A DNA stretch of 64,000 bases from an uncultured Ectothiorhodospiraceae bacterium (GTDB lineage Bacteria; Pseudomonadota; Gammaproteobacteria; UBA9214), in contig CAMYMI010000003.1 of the NCBI GenBank assembly GCA_947259415.1, positions 114,461-178,460 of the forward strand. The letters run 5' to 3'. Made by a program: the position numbers and the translations under genes. Under the pieces are notes generated by a model that saw only the letters and a program-made list of their open reading frames with translations, did not search any database and was not told where the DNA came from. Below, in pieces: positions 1 to 11,091 of the stretch (positions within the stretch are counted from its first letter, which is position 1; each line of letters starts with the position of its first letter).

Positions 1-1
1 A

Positions 2-274
2 CCGCGGCCAGCTGATGACGGCGTGTTCTTCCAAGGTCTGCTCGAAGGGATCGCGGCCATCGAACGGCGCGGCTATCGGTTGCTGCAACACCTGGGCGCG
101 TCCTACCCGCAACGTGTCCAGACCGTGGGCGGTGGCGCCGTCAACACTGCCTGGTGCCGCATCCGTGAGACACTACTCGGGGTCCCGGTCATTGCCGCCC
201 GGCACCAGGAGGCCGCCTACGGCGCTGCCCTGCTGGCAAGGCAGGGCCTGACAGGAGCACGGCGAACACCATGA
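2..274 (+). CDS. FGGY-family carbohydrate kinase, C-terminal end (partial)
   Basis: The gene enters from the left edge; reading frame 2 is open from the first codon to a TGA at 272-274, giving the last 90 residues. The sequence VGGGAVNTAW followed by RIRETLLGVPV matches the FGGY kinase C-terminal domain, where this glycine loop binds ATP and is followed by the sugar-kinase helix; the final AAYGAALLA segment is also typical. Such enzymes phosphorylate pentoses or polyols in the cytoplasm. The substrate cannot be told from this fragment. The stop overlaps the cysZ start (ATGA), so the two genes are probably co-transcribed. Confidence 0.8.
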   Translation, partial: PRPADDGVFFQGLLEGIAAIERRGYRLLQHLGASYPQRVQTVGGGAVNTAWCRIRETLLGVPVIAARHQEAAYGAALLARQGLTGARRTP

Positions 275-1005
275 AAGACCTTGTCAAGGGAGTGCACTAT
301 ATCCGCCAGGGGCTCCAGCTGATACGCCAGCCCGGGCTACGCCGCTATGTCGTCGTGCCCCTGCTGATCAGTACGGTGTTGTTTAGCGCCGGCATCGTGG
401 TCGGCATCCAGCTGCTGGGGATCCTGCTCGGCTGGATGCTGGGCTGGCTGCCGGGCTGGCTCGACTGGATGCGCTACCTGTTGTGGCCGATCTTCGTACT
501 GACCGCGGTGCTGCTGGTGTTTTACAGCTTCGCCCTGCTGACCAACCTGATTGCCGCACCCTTCAATGGCCTGCTGGCCGAGGCCGTTGAACGCCACCTA
601 AGCGGCTCCCCGCCGGAGGACAGCGGCGGCTGGCAGGCGCTGCTCGGGGACATCGTCCCGAGCCTGCTGTCCGAGTTGCGCAAGCTGCTCTATTTCCTGC
701 TGCGGGCCCTGCCACTGGGACTGCTGTTCCTGATCCCGACCATCAACCTGGCCGCGCCGTTCCTGTGGGTGCTATTCAGTGCCTGGATGCTTGCCATCGA
801 ATACGCCGACTATCCGATGGCCAACCACCTGCTGCATTTCGCCGAACAGCGCAAGCGCCTGCGGAGCCGCAGGCTGCTCGCCTATGGTTTTGGCGGCAGC
901 TCCCTGCTGATGACCATGATCCCGGTGGTGAATTTCCTTGCCATGCCCGCCTCGGTGGCCGGCGCCACGGCGATGTGGGTGGGCGAATTCAGGGAAACTC
1001 CGTAA
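271..1005 (+). CDS. cysZ: CysZ-like sulfate transporter (EI24 family)
   Basis: This 244-residue protein is close to the length of E. coli CysZ (253). Hydrophobic stretches lie at about residues 25-55, 65-95, 140-170 and 205-235. The conserved LIAAPFNGLLAEAVE segment after the second stretch is typical of the EI24/CysZ family. Family members sit in the inner membrane and promote sulfate entry for cysteine synthesis. The gene overlaps the upstream kinase by four bases (ATGA), which fixes the start. No other cys genes are visible, so the sulfate role is inferred from the family. Confidence 0.8.
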   Translation: MKDLVKGVHYIRQGLQLIRQPGLRRYVVVPLLISTVLFSAGIVVGIQLLGILLGWMLGWLPGWLDWMRYLLWPIFVLTAVLLVFYSFALLTNLIAAPFNGLLAEAVERHLSGSPPEDSGGWQALLGDIVPSLLSELRKLLYFLLRALPLGLLFLIPTINLAAPFLWVLFSAWMLAIEYADYPMANHLLHFAEQRKRLRSRRLLAYGFGGSSLLMTMIPVVNFLAMPASVAGATAMWVGEFRETP

Positions 1006-1037
1006 TCCCTCAGGACAGTGAATTCAGGTGAAAAATC

Positions 1038-1160
1038 ATTCACCGCGGAGACGCGGAGATCACCGATTTAATAAAATCATTCACCGCACGACCGCAGGGA
1101 TGCAGGAGGTAGAGCAATGCAGGGAGCAATTGCCGAGAGGCGCAAAGAGCGCAAGGAAAA
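1038..1160. repeat. Dispersed ACCGC-type repeat, two half-copies
   Basis: Two adjacent segments start ATTCACCGC (1038 and 1078). The second continues as CACGACCGCAGGGATGC, then AGGTAGAGCAATGCAGGG, and ends GCGCAAAGAGCGCAAGG. Related segments recur at about 22647, 35118, 39052, 45352, 48250 and 56567. The stretch 1006-1481 between cysZ and the aminotransferase gene contains only this and the next repeat; I see no gene in it. Confidence 0.75.
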
Positions 1161-1267
1161 CATAAAATTATTGTAAAAACCCCGATCCGGAGAATGACAA
1201 ACGTGCGCAGAGTACATTTCCCAAAACCCGACCATAGTACTTTTTAATCACGCTACCCGTAGGCGCA

Positions 1268-1475
1268 GCCGAGCATCGCAGCATCAATCGGGGAAAGCGA
1301 GTCACTGTTTGAGTAATCGCGTCGTTTGCGATTATGAGTTCGACGAGCACCGATTTATGCGAGAAGCGCAGGATAATCGCGCAGCGATCAAGCCTCCGGG
1401 CGCCCTTTCTTTTCGTCCCTTTTCTTTGGGCGAGCAAAGAAAAGGGACACGCCGTGCGGGCGCGGGAGCCCGCGT
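1268..1475 (+). repeat. GCCGAGC repeat element, copy 1
   Basis: This stretch begins GCCGAGCATCGCAG and ends CGTGCGGGCGCGGGAGCCCG. It matches a second direct copy at 46858-47008 almost base for base, and an inverted copy at 46500-46740. This copy also carries an internal inverted repeat (CCCTTTTCTTTG and CAAAGAAAAGGG) that the 46858 copy lacks and the inverted copy has in variant form. Reading frames inside it are repeat translations, not genes. Confidence 0.8.
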
Positions 1476-1481
1476 AAAATA

Positions 1482-2642
1482 CTACTTTGCCAGATACTCC
1501 CACAACCGCCGCACGCCCTCTTGCAGGTTTTCCAGCGAGGTGGTGTAGGCAAAGCGCACATGCCGTTCCGGCTGGTGGGTGCCGAAATCGATCCCCGGCG
1601 TGATCGCTACGCCCGCCTCCTCCAGCAGTTGTTTCGAAAAGCGGTAGCTGTCATCGGTGAAGCGGCTACAGTCGGCATACAGGTAGAAGGCGCCCTCCGG
1701 CGTCACCGGGATGGCGAAGCCGATTTCACGTAGCGCGGGCAACAGGTAATCACGCCGCTGCCGGAACGCCTCCCGACGCTGTTCCAGTATGGCGATATTT
1801 TCGGGTTCGAAGGCGCTCAGTGCCGCGTATTGCGCCAGGGTTGGTGCCGCCAGGAACAGGTTTTGTGCCAGCTTGTCGATATCCGCCAGGTAGTCCTGAG
1901 GCGCGACCAGCCAGCCCAGACGCCAGCCGGTCATACCAAAGTATTTCGAGAAGCTGTTGACCACAAAGATGTCGTCGGAAACCGCCAGCGCCGTGCTTGC
2001 CGGAGCCGCGTAGGTCAGGCCGTGGTAGATCTCGTCCATTACCAGGCTGCCGTTGCGTCTCTTCACCACCGTGTACAACTCGCTGACCGCCTGCTGTGTC
2101 AGCAGCGTCCCGGTCGGGTTGGCAGGCGAGGCTACCAGCAATGCGGTGGTGCGTTGTGTCCATGCTGCATCGACCTGGTCGGGAACGGGTTGGTAGTCCG
2201 TGGACGCGTCGACCGGGAGACCCAGCGGATCGCCGTTCAACAGGTAGACAAAATTGCGGTTGCAAGGATAGCCGGGATCGGCCATCAACACCGCATCACC
2301 CGGGTTGACCAGCACCGCCGTTACCAGCTGCAAAGCCGCCGAAGCACCGGGTGTGACGACGATACGCTGAGGGTCAACATTGACCCCGTAACGCTCGTGA
2401 TAGAAGACGGCGATGCGCTCGCGTAATGCCGCCAGCCCGACGGCGGGTGTGTAATGCGTGCGCCCTTCCGCCAGCGCCCGGACACCGGCGTCGATGACCG
2501 GTTGCGGGGTAACAAAATCCGGTTCACCAATCTCCATATGGATGATGGAGCGCCCCCCGGCCTCCAGTTCACGCGCACGCGCAAGCAGGGCCATGACATG
2601 GAATGGCTGGATGGAATTCATGCGCTCGGCACGTTTCGTCAC
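1482..2642 (-). CDS. PLP-dependent aminotransferase, class I/II
   Basis: This 386-residue fold-type I aminotransferase has the usual landmarks: SPANPTG (N175), VMDEIYHG (D203 and Y206, which contact the PLP ring), and NSFSKYFGMTGWRLGW with K233 as the Schiff-base lysine. A late arginine in HVRFAYTTS should bind the substrate carboxylate. Exact amino-acid specificity (aspartate, alanine or aromatic type) cannot be read from sequence alone. The start is a GTG with GAGGA about nine bases upstream. It lies 12 bases after the HAD phosphatase gene on the same strand, so the two probably form an operon. Confidence 0.85.
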   Translation of the reverse strand: MTKRAERMNSIQPFHVMALLARARELEAGGRSIIHMEIGEPDFVTPQPVIDAGVRALAEGRTHYTPAVGLAALRERIAVFYHERYGVNVDPQRIVVTPGASAALQLVTAVLVNPGDAVLMADPGYPCNRNFVYLLNGDPLGLPVDASTDYQPVPDQVDAAWTQRTTALLVASPANPTGTLLTQQAVSELYTVVKRRNGSLVMDEIYHGLTYAAPASTALAVSDDIFVVNSFSKYFGMTGWRLGWLVAPQDYLADIDKLAQNLFLAAPTLAQYAALSAFEPENIAILEQRREAFRQRRDYLLPALREIGFAIPVTPEGAFYLYADCSRFTDDSYRFSKQLLEEAGVAITPGIDFGTHQPERHVRFAYTTSLENLQEGVRRLWEYLAK

Positions 2643-2654
2643 AAATACAGGTCC

Positions 2655-3446
2655 TCAGTTCTGGTGTACATGTTCACGTCGTTCCCGGCAGTATGCATGC
2701 AGCCGCTGCAGGTAGGCCGTGTCCACCAAACCGTCCGGATCCAGTTCACCGGCGATCAGGCGACAGGGATTGCCGGGTTCGCCAAGCTGGTCGAGCACCA
2801 CGGCGGCGCCACTGAAATCATGGTCGGCGGTAAAGCGGTTCAGGGTAATCAGGGTGTCGACACCGGCGGACAAGGCTGACCTGAGCCCGTTCACCGAGTC
2901 CTCGAAGGCCAGGCACTCGGCAGGCACCAGTCCTGTCTGTTGCAGTGCGTAGTGGTAGATATCCGGTGCGGGCTTCTTGTGTGGCACCACGTCACCCGCC
3001 GCGATCACATCGAACCACCCGCTGGTGTCCACCGAGAAGCTGTGTGTCAACAGACTGGTGACATTCGCAGGCGTGGTCGTGGTGACAATCGCCAGGCGCA
3101 GACCACGGGCGCGCGCATCCTGCATCAGCCGTTCGACCCCGGGACGCAGCGGAATATGTCCCCTGGCCAGCATCTCCAGATAATGTTCGGTCTTGTCGCG
3201 GTGCAGCCCGGCGATAAACCCCTCGATGTCTGCGGGACGCTCGAACCCGGGCAGGTAACGGTCAAGGTAGTGCCGGATCCGTTCCCGGCCGCCGGTGACC
3301 TCCAGCAGTTGATGGTAGAGCCGCCGGTCCCAGTCCCAGCCGAGACCGGCTGCAGCGAAAGCGGCATTGAATGCGTGACGGTGGATCTCCTCGGTGTCGG
3401 CCAGGGTCCCGTCCACATCGAACAGCAGGGCCTTCAGGTGGGGCAC
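2655..3446 (-). CDS. HAD-superfamily hydrolase, CbbY/beta-phosphoglucomutase-like
   Basis: The 263 residues contain all HAD motifs in order: LLFDVDGTLAD (nucleophile D10, acid D12), VTTTTPANV, the lysine in PHKKPAPDIY, and AFEDSVNGL with the metal-binding acids. A helical cap follows motif I, as in CbbY and beta-phosphoglucomutase relatives. CbbY dephosphorylates xylulose-1,5-bisphosphate, but no Rubisco genes are near, so the substrate is left open. The start is GTG with AAGG ten bases upstream. It is the first gene of a two-gene unit with the aminotransferase. Confidence 0.85.
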   Translation of the reverse strand: MPHLKALLFDVDGTLADTEEIHRHAFNAAFAAAGLGWDWDRRLYHQLLEVTGGRERIRHYLDRYLPGFERPADIEGFIAGLHRDKTEHYLEMLARGHIPLRPGVERLMQDARARGLRLAIVTTTTPANVTSLLTHSFSVDTSGWFDVIAAGDVVPHKKPAPDIYHYALQQTGLVPAECLAFEDSVNGLRSALSAGVDTLITLNRFTADHDFSGAAVVLDQLGEPGNPCRLIAGELDPDGLVDTAYLQRLHAYCRERREHVHQN

Positions 3447-3548
3447 TTTTGTTTGACCTTATTCATGATGAGTCCCTCCGTCTGCCGGCCAACACCTTTC
3501 TACCGGCCTATCCCGGTGAAGACCATGATTTTACTGCTGAAACGATCC

Positions 3549-3576
3549 TTGACTAATGACAAAAGAGGCGTATAAA
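3549..3576 (+). promoter_or_regulatory. Sigma-70 type promoter for dksA
   Basis: TTGACT at 3549-3554 and TATAAA at 3571-3576 are spaced by 16 bases and lie about 115 bases before the dksA start. This is the best promoter match in the 3447-3692 gap. Confidence 0.55.
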
Positions 3577-3692
3577 TAACGCCCCTGAATTGGCAAGCCT
3601 ACTCACAACAACAATCTGCCAGCGAGCCTGAATCTTTTAATTACTTGATTGGAAACAGTTTATCAAATGATCTGTTTCTGGAGATAGTGTAC

Positions 3693-4430
3693 ATGGCTGT
3701 CAAGAAGAAATCAGCGAAACCCAAGACCGCGGCGAAAAAGAAAACCACCACGAAAAAGAAGACCGTCAGCCGCAAGGCCCCGGCCAAGAAAAAGACCACG
3801 GCCCGCAAGACGGTGAAGAAAGCCGCAGCCGGGAAAAAGTCTGTCGCCAGGAAGAAGGTCGCCACAAAGAAGGCTGCCACCAGGAAGAAGACCGCCGCAA
3901 AGAAGAAGGCCGCACCCAGGAAGAAAGCTGCTGTAAAGAAGGCTGCCACCACGAAGAAGATCGCCCCCAGGAAAAAAACCGCTACCAGAAGGGCCTCATC
4001 AAAGACCGTATCGCAGGTCGGGCCGGTTCCGGGTATCACCCCCTACAAGGAAAAGAAGGGTGAGGAATACATGAACGAGGACCAGGTCAAGCACTTCCGA
4101 AACATCCTGTTGGCCTGGAAAAAGGAACTCATGGAAGAAGTCGACCGAACGGTACATCACATGCAGGATGATGCGGCCAACTTCCCTGACCCCAATGACC
4201 GGGCGACCCAGGAATCGGAATTCAGCATGGAACTGCGTGCCCGTGACCGTGAACGCAAGCTGATCAAGAAAATCGACGAGTCGATAGAGGATCTGGAAAA
4301 TAACGATTATGGCTACTGCGAGGCATGCGGAGTCGAAATCGGCGTCAGGCGTCTCGAGGCGCGGCCAACAGCCACCTTGTGCATCGATTGCAAGATACTC
4401 GATGAAATCAAGGAAAAACAGATGAGCTGA
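3693..4430 (+). CDS. dksA: DksA RNA polymerase-binding factor with Lys/Ala-rich histone-like N-terminal extension
   Basis: Residues from about 115 to 245 align along nearly the whole of E. coli DksA. The coiled-coil tip FPDPNDRA keeps both aspartates, and the zinc finger cysteines are at about 209, 212, 230 and 233. DksA binds the RNA polymerase secondary channel and works with ppGpp on rRNA and amino-acid promoters. The first 110 residues are unlike E. coli: mostly K, A, T and R in KKA/KKT repeats, like AlgP or histone H1 tails. The ATG at 3693 has GGAG upstream; a further in-frame ATG at 3645 is unlikely. An ATG at 4071, preceded by GTGAGGAATAC, could give a short form starting inside the DksA domain. 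Confidence 0.9.
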   Translation: MAVKKKSAKPKTAAKKKTTTKKKTVSRKAPAKKKTTARKTVKKAAAGKKSVARKKVATKKAATRKKTAAKKKAAPRKKAAVKKAATTKKIAPRKKTATRRASSKTVSQVGPVPGITPYKEKKGEEYMNEDQVKHFRNILLAWKKELMEEVDRTVHHMQDDAANFPDPNDRATQESEFSMELRARDRERKLIKKIDESIEDLENNDYGYCEACGVEIGVRRLEARPTATLCIDCKILDEIKEKQMS

Positions 4431-4453
4431 ACAGCGTTGTAATGAATCACTGA

Positions 4454-4483
4454 CAACAAGGCCGGCACTCGTCGGCCTTGTTG
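4454..4483 (+). terminator. Intrinsic terminator between dksA and gluQ
   Basis: CAACAAGGCCG pairs perfectly with CGGCCTTGTTG across a short loop, followed by CTTTATAGTTT. It lies just after dksA and 18 bases before gluQ, so it should limit read-through into gluQ. A terminator at this place is also known for the dksA-gluQ pair in enteric bacteria. Confidence 0.7.
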
Positions 4484-4500
4484 CTTTATAGTTTCCAGAC

Positions 4501-5451
4501 ATGGCAGCCAACGAAATATCCCGCAGACCCTACCGCGGCCGATTCGCACCCTCACCGACGGGTCCCCTGCACTTCGGTTCCCTGGTAGCGGCTGTCGGCA
4601 GCTACCTCGATGCCCGTGCACACAACGGCGAATGGCTGGTGCGCATCGAGGACATCGATCCGCCACGCGAGGTCGCCGGGGCCGCGGACGCTATCCTCAG
4701 GACCCTGGACGACTTCAGACTTGAATGGGATGGACAGGTGGTGTACCAAAGCCGGCGCAGCGAATTCTACACTTCCGCCCTCGACCGGCTGCGTCAATAC
4801 GGCTACCTGTATGGCTGCGCCTGCACGCGCAGGGAGATTGCCGACAGCACGCTCAAGCGCGAAACCATGGGCACCGGTGTCTACCCGGGCACCTGCCGTA
4901 ATGGCATCCTGCCGGGACGCACAGCGCGCTCCCTGCGCGTGCGCGTCGATCCCGTCTCGATTGGCTTGAATGACCGGCTGCAGGGAAGCACCTGGCAGTC
5001 TCTCAGTGAGGAGATCGGGGATTTCGTTGTTCGACGCGCCGATAATCTCATCGCCTATCAACTGGCGGTGGTTGTTGATGATGCCGAGCAGGATATGACG
5101 CACATCGTGCGTGGTGTCGACCTGCTGGAATCAACCCCACGACAGATATACCTGCAACAACTGCTGGAACTCCCCACACCGGCGTATTTGCACCTGCCGG
5201 TTGCCGTCAACAGCGCAGGCGACAAACTCGGCAAACAAACCCGTGCCCGCCATATCGGCCGTGACCAGAAAACCACCCTCATGCTTGATGTATTGAGCTT
5301 TCTGCGTCAGGAACTGCCGACCTCGCCCGGGGATGCCCGCATTGACGAACTTCTGGATTGGGCCATCGAACACTGGGAGGTCAGCCACATCCCGGCACGC
5401 CGTGCCCTGCCCTCAGCGCCGGAATATTCCGAAGCTGAAACAGGGTCTTGA
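4501..5451 (+). CDS. gluQ: Glutamyl-Q tRNA(Asp) synthetase
   Basis: This 316-residue protein is a short relative of the GluRS catalytic domain without the anticodon-binding part. The HIGH-type signature is in [25 protein letters not shown] follows, and a zinc site is formed by the CAC, Y and C residues of [10 protein letters not shown] and YPGTCRNG. The KMSKS-like loop is DKLGKQTRA. GluQRS attaches glutamate to queuosine at position 34 of tRNA-Asp. Location directly after dksA is the usual gammaproteobacterial arrangement. The ribosome-binding site is weak. Confidence 0.92.
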   Translation: MAANEISRRPYRGRFAPSPTGPLHFGSLVAAVGSYLDARAHNGEWLVRIEDIDPPREVAGAADAILRTLDDFRLEWDGQVVYQSRRSEFYTSALDRLRQYGYLYGCACTRREIADSTLKRETMGTGVYPGTCRNGILPGRTARSLRVRVDPVSIGLNDRLQGSTWQSLSEEIGDFVVRRADNLIAYQLAVVVDDAEQDMTHIVRGVDLLESTPRQIYLQQLLELPTPAYLHLPVAVNSAGDKLGKQTRARHIGRDQKTTLMLDVLSFLRQELPTSPGDARIDELLDWAIEHWEVSHIPARRALPSAPEYSEAETGS

Positions 5452-5477
5452 CATGGATCCCGTTAAAAAATGATATA
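5448..5477 (+). promoter_or_regulatory. Possible promoter for acs
   Basis: A perfect TTGACA (5448-5453) overlaps the gluQ stop codon, with an A/T-rich TGATATA about 17 bases on. A second TATAAT-like box is at 5498-5503 without a clear -35 partner. Either could serve acs; the assignment is tentative. Confidence 0.35.
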
Positions 5478-5555
5478 GCGCCCCGCGGCCGAGTCGATAT
5501 AATTACCGGTCTGGCGAGCGCCCATGACGGGCGGGACAATAACCGGAGACAACAT

Positions 5556-7493
<1,938 letters not shown>

Positions 7494-7527
7494 TCACCAG
7501 GCGCCGGCGCCACCGGGCAGTCAGCGA

Positions 7528-8544
7528 ATGATCTCCTGCAGCGACTTTCGCCCGGCCTGGTGGCTGCCCGGCGCGCATCTGCAGACGCTTTATCCCACAC
7601 TTTTCCGGCGCAGGGCATGCCCGCCTCTGAGGCGTGAGCGGCTCGAACTGGCAGACGGGGACTTTGTCGACCTGGACTGGACCGACAGCAACGGCGGACC
7701 GGTCGTTTTGGTGCTGCATGGACTGGAAGGCTCTCTGGCATCTCACTATACCGGTGGCATACTCAAGGCACTGGCTGCCCGGGATTACCACGCCGCATTG
7801 ATGTACTTTCGCGGCTGCAGTGGCGAGCCGAACCGCCTGGCGCGCAGTTACCATTCCGGTGACACCTCTGACCTGCAGGCCGTCCACGACCACATCCGCG
7901 AGCGCCACCCGGCTACACCGCTGGCGGTGATCGGCTATTCACTGGGCGGGAATGTCCTGCTGAAGTGGCTGGGTGAACAGGGTGCGGCCGCCCCTCTGAC
8001 AACGGCGGTGGCGGTCTCGGTCCCGTTTGAACTGAACAGTGCCGCGCGCCGGCTGGAACAGGGCCTGTCACGGCTTTATCAGCGCCACCTGCTGAACAAG
8101 TTGCGCCGCGCCGTGAGGCTGAAGGCGAACGCCCGGCCGCCCCCTGTGCCACTGGAGAAGCTGTCACGGCTGACAACCTTCCGCCAGTTCGACGACGCGG
8201 TCACTGCCCCGCTGCATGGCTTCAAACATGTCGATGATTACTACAGCCGTTCGAGCAGTCGTCAGTACCTGGACCGGATTGCCGTCCCCACACTGATCCT
8301 GCAGGCGCAGGACGATCCCTTTCTGCCCGCCAGCGCCATTCCCGTGGACGCAGACCTGAGCGCGGCGGTCACACTGGAATTATCACCCAGCGGCGGCCAT
8401 GTCGGTTTTGTTGCCGGGCGCATCCCGTTTGCCGCCGACTACTGGCTGGAGCAACGCATCTGCCGGCACCTGCAGGAACGCCTCACGGTACCCGTGCCCG
8501 GGGCCGGGCGACAGCCCGGGAATATTTCGCAAGCTACTGTTTGA
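7528..8544 (+). CDS. YheT-family alpha/beta hydrolase
   Basis: This 338-residue protein belongs to the YheT/ABHD group. PAWWLPGAHLQTLYP opens the protein, LVLHGLEGS forms the oxyanion region, GYSLGGN carries the nucleophile serine (about 137), QAQDDPFLP carries the acid and SPSGGHVGFV the histidine. No signal peptide is seen, so it is cytoplasmic or peripheral. Eukaryotic relatives act on lipid esters, but the bacterial substrate is not established. It follows acs by 34 bases on the same strand and converges on pnp. Confidence 0.85.
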   Translation: MISCSDFRPAWWLPGAHLQTLYPTLFRRRACPPLRRERLELADGDFVDLDWTDSNGGPVVLVLHGLEGSLASHYTGGILKALAARDYHAALMYFRGCSGEPNRLARSYHSGDTSDLQAVHDHIRERHPATPLAVIGYSLGGNVLLKWLGEQGAAAPLTTAVAVSVPFELNSAARRLEQGLSRLYQRHLLNKLRRAVRLKANARPPPVPLEKLSRLTTFRQFDDAVTAPLHGFKHVDDYYSRSSSRQYLDRIAVPTLILQAQDDPFLPASAIPVDADLSAAVTLELSPSGGHVGFVAGRIPFAADYWLEQRICRHLQERLTVPVPGAGRQPGNISQATV

Positions 8545-8575
8545 AATAATTTTCTGTAATAACCACTGGATAAAA

Positions 8576-8597
8576 AAAGGGGCCATTCGGCCCCTTT
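8576..8597. terminator. Bidirectional intrinsic terminator
   Basis: AAAGGGGCC pairs with GGCCCCTTT across the loop ATTC, flanked by an A-run on one side and T-rich sequence on the other. It lies between the convergent hydrolase gene and pnp and can serve both strands. Confidence 0.75.
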
Positions 8598-8618
8598 GCT
8601 TGGATCATCAGCAGCAGG

Positions 8619-10666
8619 CTAACCCTGCCCGACCGCCTTCATGCTGAGGCGGATGCGGCCCTGCTTGTCGACCTCGAGGACCTTGACCTTGACCTGGTCA
8701 CCCTCGGAGAGCTTGTCGCTGACGTTCTGTGTACCAGCCCGTCCTTGCCCGGCAGGATGGTGACGAAGGCGCCGAAGTCCATCAGCTTGGCGACCCGGCC
8801 CTCATAGATCGTACCCACCTCGACATCGGCGGTGATCAGCTCGATGCGCTTGCGCGCCTCGTTACCGGCATCGAAATCGACCGAGGCGATCTTGACGTTA
8901 CCGGCATCATCGATATCGATGCTGGCGCCGGTCTCTTCCGTGATGGAACGGATGGTGGCGCCACCCTTGCCGATGACATCCCGAATCTTGTCCGGGTTGA
9001 TCTTGATGGTGATGTAGCGCGGCGCAAACATGGAGACCTCGTCACGCGGTGCGGTAATGACCTTGTTCATTTCACCGAGTATGTGCATGCGCCCCTCGTG
9101 TGCCTGTGCCAGTGCCTTCTCCATGATCTCCCGGGTGATGCCCTGGATCTTGATATCCATCTGCAACGCGGTCACGCCGTTGCTGGTGCCGGCCACCTTG
9201 AAGTCCATGTCACCGAGGTGATCCTCATCACCGAGGATGTCGGTCAGCACGGCATAGTCATCAGCTTCCTTGATCAGGCCCATGGCCACACCGGCAACCG
9301 GTGCACTGATGGGCACGCCGGCATCCATCATGGACAGGCTGCTGCCGCAGACGCTGGCCATGGAACTGGAACCATTGGACTCGGTGATCTCGGAAACCAC
9401 ACGAATGGTATAGGGGAATCCTTCCTTATCGGGCATCACGGCGCTGACACCGCGCTTGGCCAGCTTGCCGTGACCAACCTCACGCCGCTTGGTACCGCCC
9501 ATCCGGCCGGTCTCGCCGACACAATAGGGCGGAAAATTATAGTGCAGTAAAAATTGTTCCTTGGTGGTGCCGGACAGCGCATCAATCAGCGCTGCATCGC
9601 GTTCGGTGCCGAGCGTAGTCACTACCAGTGCCTGGGTCTCACCGCGCGTGAACAGGGCGGAACCATGGGCGCGCGGCAACACGCCGGTGCGGATGGTGAT
9701 CGGCCGCACGGTACGGGTATCGCGGCCATCGATACGTGCCTCGCCCGCCAGGATGCGGCCACGTACGATCTTCTTCTCCAGTTTGCCGACAGCGGCCTTG
9801 ACGGCGTCACTGCTGAAACCTTCCTCGCCCTTGTCATCGGCCAATTTGTCGACGATTTCGTCGCGCACCTTGCCCAGCAGGGTATAGCGGTCCTGCTTGT
9901 CGGCCACCTTGTAGGCCGCGGCAATCGCCTCACTACCTTCCTTTTCGACCGCCTCCATCAGCGCAGTGTTCTCTTGCGGTGCGTTCCATTCAAGTGCAGG
10001 CGTATTCACCTCGGCAGCCAGTTCGCGGATGGCCTTTATCACGACCTGCTGCTGTTCGTGACCAAACATTACAGAGCCGAGCATGACCTCTTCCGAGAGT
10101 TCCTTCACCTCGGATTCCACCATCAGCACGGCACTCTCGGTACCGGCGACCACCAGGTCGAGCTTGGACACTTCCATCTGGTCGGTGGTTGGATTAAGTA
10201 CGTAGTTGCCATCGATGTAGCCGACGCGGGCCGCCCCGACGGGACCGTTGAACGGCAGTCCGGAGATGGACATTGCAGCAGACGCACCGATCAGGGCCGG
10301 GATATCCGGGTTGATCTGCGGGTCGTAGGAAATAACCGTGACTTCGTTGGTAAACCCCTTTGGGAACAGCGGACGCAGCGGGCGGTCAACCAGGCGGCAC
10401 AACAGCGTTTCCGCTTCGCTGGGACGGCCCTCACGGCGGAAGAAGTTGCCCGGAATCTGTCCGGCGGCATAGCCCTTCTCCTGGTAATCGACGGTCATGG
10501 GGAAAAAGTCACGACCCTCCATGGGCTGTTTCGCACCGACGACTGTTGCCAGTACTATGGTGTCGCCCATACTGACGATAACGGCGCTGCACTGGCGGGC
10601 GATTTCCCCGGTTTCTAGCGTGACGGTCTGATCACCGTATTGAAAGGATTTCTTGATTGCACTCAC
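8619..10666 (-). pseudogene. pnp: Polynucleotide phosphorylase, frameshifted in the S1 domain
   Basis: The protein follows PNPase through both RNase PH domains ([11 protein letters not shown] and the phosphate-site region around ESNGSSSMA), the KH domain ([15 protein letters not shown]) and into the S1 domain at [19 protein letters not shown]. After that histidine (near 8728) the frame is lost. The expected remainder, starting [11 protein letters not shown] and ending SMKAVGQG, is present in the next frame and stops at 8619-8621. About 28 bases coding for the ISQI...ERV stretch appear to be missing. As read, translation would end at 8639 with 675 residues. PNPase degrades RNA 3' to 5' using phosphate. 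The rpsO-pnp order is classical. An assembly error is as likely as a real mutation. Confidence 0.85.
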
Positions 10667-10733
10667 GGACGTTTCCTTAACTCTTGATAAGGTGGCGCTG
10701 GAACCCAGCGGGGATTAGGTTTGATCGGGGTTA

Positions 10734-11003
10734 CTAGCGGCGCAGACCCAGGCGCCCAATCAGGTCCTGGTAACGTTTGCTGTCCTTGCCCTTCAGGTAA
10801 TCGAGCAGCTTGCGGCGCTTGTTGACCATGCGCAGCAGACCCTGACGGGAATGATGATCACCCTTGTGCTTGGAAAAATGACCGGTCAAATCCTGGATGT
10901 TGGCGGTTAACAGGGCAACCTGTACTTCGGGTGAACCGGTATCGGCACCACCGCGCTGGTATTCCTTGACGATCTGCCCTTTCTGTTCGGCATTCAAAGC
11001 CAT
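10734..11003 (-). CDS. rpsO: 30S ribosomal protein S15
   Basis: The 89 residues match the length of E. coli S15, with the family signature region [24 protein letters not shown]15 binds 16S rRNA early in 30S assembly. It stands between truB and pnp in the usual order. In E. coli S15 represses its own translation; no such structure was worked out here. Confidence 0.96.
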   Translation of the reverse strand: MALNAEQKGQIVKEYQRGGADTGSPEVQVALLTANIQDLTGHFSKHKGDHHSRQGLLRMVNKRRKLLDYLKGKDSKRYQDLIGRLGLRR

Positions 11004-11091
11004 GTATCGACTCCCAAAATCACTTCATTTCTAGCAAGCTGCGTATTCTAACCGGCGTACCAATCAGTCACAAGCTACCCAAAAGGGGATA

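Noticed and set aside
1168..1548. Two overlapping open frames on opposite strands between cysZ and the aminotransferase
   Set aside because: They translate the GCCGAGC repeat, and an equivalent frame at 46900 does the same.
5448..5555. 36-residue N-terminal extension of Acs
   Set aside because: It overlaps the gluQ end and a likely promoter; the ATG at 5556 has a good ribosome site and fits the family start.
9554..10618. 354-residue plus-strand frame inside pnp
   Set aside because: Shadow of pnp, which matches its family along the same stretch.
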